DNA of 5,336 bases. Source: DASZOC01 sp035550975 (GTDB lineage: Bacteria; Actinomycetota; CADDZG01; WHSQ01). Numbering within the stretch: the first letter of the stretch is position 1; each line of letters opens with the position of its first letter. The translations under genes and the position numbers were made by a program. The DNA is taken from positions 1 through 5,336 of the forward strand of contig DASZOC010000033.1 of assembly GCA_035550975.1 (NCBI GenBank). The letters are read 5' to 3'. The notes under the pieces are model-generated. The model was not told the DNA's origin, did no database searches, and worked only from the letters and a program-made list of their open reading frames with translations. Positions 4,341 through 5,336 of the stretch are shown piece by piece.

Positions 4341-5336
4341 TTGGACCGAGACCGCCTACGCGCATGTTCATCCGAGGACCTCATCAGGTCCGCCGGTCAG
4401 CTGGCCGCCGCTCTTGCGGCCACCCATGCCGCGTTACTCGAGATCCTGTCCGTCGTCGACGAGCGCGAGCTGTGGCGGGGCGACGGCTGCTGCTCTTTCG
4501 AAGACTGGATCAGCTTCTCGTTCGGGATATCGCGCAAGACCGCGCACGAATGGGTCGACGCCGCCCGGGCTCTGACTGATCTTCCGCATCTGGCGGGCGC
4601 GTTCGCGGGAGGCGAGCTGTCGTGGGACAAGGTGCGGGCAGTGACGGCAATGGCGTCGCCGGAGTGTGACCAAGAGCTGGCCGAACAGGCTCGTACGACA
4701 GAGGTGCGACACCTACAGAGAGCGGCGCACAAGGCGCGCGCGGTGTCGCTGGCGGAAGCCGAGTCACGTCATCAGGATCGCTTCTTCGCGATGCGACGCA
4801 GTGTGACGACGGGAGGCGTGCGTCTGTCGGGGTTCCTGCCGGATGGCGACGGTGAGACGCTGATCAAGGCCATCGAGCGGCTGGCGGAAGAGGTACCGAA
4901 GGATCCGGAGACGGGCCTGTATGCAACCTTCGACAGGCGCTGCGCCGATGCTCTCGTCGACCTCGCGTCTTCCTATCTGGCGTCGGAGCAACCCGTCCAC
5001 GGCGAGCGCGCCATGGTCGTGGCGCACGTGGATCTGTCGGAGGTCCCCGGTGAGCAGCCACACGCAGAGACCGAGAGCGGCATGACTCTGGCTCCCGAGA
5101 CGGTGGCCCGGATGATGTGCGATGCGGTCGTCGAGCCGGTCTTCGAGAACGACGGCCGCGGCATAGGGATCGGTCGACAGGACCGGCGGCCGCCACAATG
5201 GCTCCGCCGCCAGCTCGTGCATCGCGATCTGATGTGTCGCTTCCCGGGATGCACGCGTATGCGTCTCGTCCACGAGCACCATATGGAGCACTGGCCGGCC
5301 GGTGGACCGACGCAGTCACCGAACCTGGTGACGCTG
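4341..5336 (+). CDS. DUF222/HNH endonuclease-like protein (13E12 type), 3' end missing
   Basis: The frame is open for 332 codons to the window's right edge, so the C-terminus is missing. Residues about 13-290 form the helical DUF222 region, including FEDWISFSFGISRKTAHEWV (53-72), GELSWDKVRA (91-100) and GFLPDGDGETL (164-174). The HNH module begins with RRQLVHRDLMCRFPGC (289-304). C299-X4-C304 is the first half of its zinc site, followed by H311, H313-H314, GGP (321-323) and N328. The second CxxH-type half should lie just beyond the window. The family combines DUF222 with an HNH nuclease domain in many actinobacteria, often in several copies per genome; its biological role is unsettled, and mobile-element or DNA-damage links are suggested. 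Start TTG 4341 follows GGAGGA by 8 bases. Rarer codons (a TTA at 4434, plus ATA, AGA and CTA) appear more freely than in the sulfur genes, which hints at separate ancestry. An SOS box controls its promoter. Confidence 0.92.
   Translation, partial: MDRDRLRACSSEDLIRSAGQLAAALAATHAALLEILSVVDERELWRGDGCCSFEDWISFSFGISRKTAHEWVDAARALTDLPHLAGAFAGGELSWDKVRAVTAMASPECDQELAEQARTTEVRHLQRAAHKARAVSLAEAESRHQDRFFAMRRSVTTGGVRLSGFLPDGDGETLIKAIERLAEEVPKDPETGLYATFDRRCADALVDLASSYLASEQPVHGERAMVVAHVDLSEVPGEQPHAETESGMTLAPETVARMMCDAVVEPVFENDGRGIGIGRQDRRPPQWLRRQLVHRDLMCRFPGCTRMRLVHEHHMEHWPAGGPTQSPNLVTL

Noticed and set aside
4044..4371. Minus-strand open frames across the spacer between the sulfur operon and the DUF222 gene
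   Set aside because: They run through the promoter, SOS box and RBS of the + strand gene, and their translations show no domain.
4764..5291. Minus-strand open frame opposite the DUF222/HNH gene
   Set aside because: The + strand frame here carries clear DUF222 and HNH motifs over its full length; the antisense translation is low-complexity with no motif.

Overview
The window reads as high-GC chromosomal DNA from an actinomycete-type bacterium (Actinomycetota). The evidence is GC-rich third codon positions, a mycobacterial/actinobacterial sulfite reductase plus iron-sulfur CysH pair, a DUF222/HNH ('13E12'-type) gene, and an SOS box of the CGAAC-N4-GTTCG type used by actinobacterial and Bacillus LexA. 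I cannot place it below phylum. Seven coding regions are supported, all on the + strand, and the last runs off the right edge.

Left block (1-1286): a sugar-phosphate-isomerase-like TIM-barrel protein (79-897) overlaps by 4 bases with a single-domain CheY-like response regulator (894-1286). The spacer at 1287-1430 holds a degenerate copy of a GC-rich element also seen at 24-41, then a well-formed sigma70-type promoter (TTGACT-N17-TACAAA) and a 7-bp inverted repeat that spans the predicted transcription start and the ribosome binding site.

Central block (1431-4184): an assimilatory sulfate reduction operon. It encodes a siroheme/[4Fe-4S] sulfite (or nitrite) reductase, then a [4Fe-4S] adenylylsulfate reductase CysH (4-base ATGA overlap), then a 49-residue zinc-ribbon protein whose start codon follows the cysH stop directly, then a possible 32-residue single-pass membrane peptide. 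CysH would reduce APS to sulfite and the siroheme enzyme would reduce sulfite to sulfide for cysteine synthesis. ATP sulfurylase and sulfate transport genes are not in the window. The reductase has an unusual cysteine-rich N-terminus (Cys 2, 5 and 7) and an extra CX3C motif in its first half.

Right block (4185-5336): a short, comparatively AT-rich promoter island with TTGACG-N17-TAGTAT, directly abutted by a perfect CGAAC-N4-GTTCG LexA-type operator, a strong GGAGGA ribosome binding site and a TTG start. It drives a DUF222/HNH endonuclease-like protein of which the first 332 residues are present. This arrangement suggests DNA-damage-inducible expression.

I see no tRNA, rRNA, CRISPR array, insertion sequence or attachment site. 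No stretch longer than about 160 bases lacks a gene or a regulatory element. I did not find a clearly undescribed multi-gene system. The points most worth following are the SOS-controlled DUF222 gene, the operator/hairpin at the sulfite reductase start, the cysteine-rich start of that enzyme, and the two small genes after cysH.
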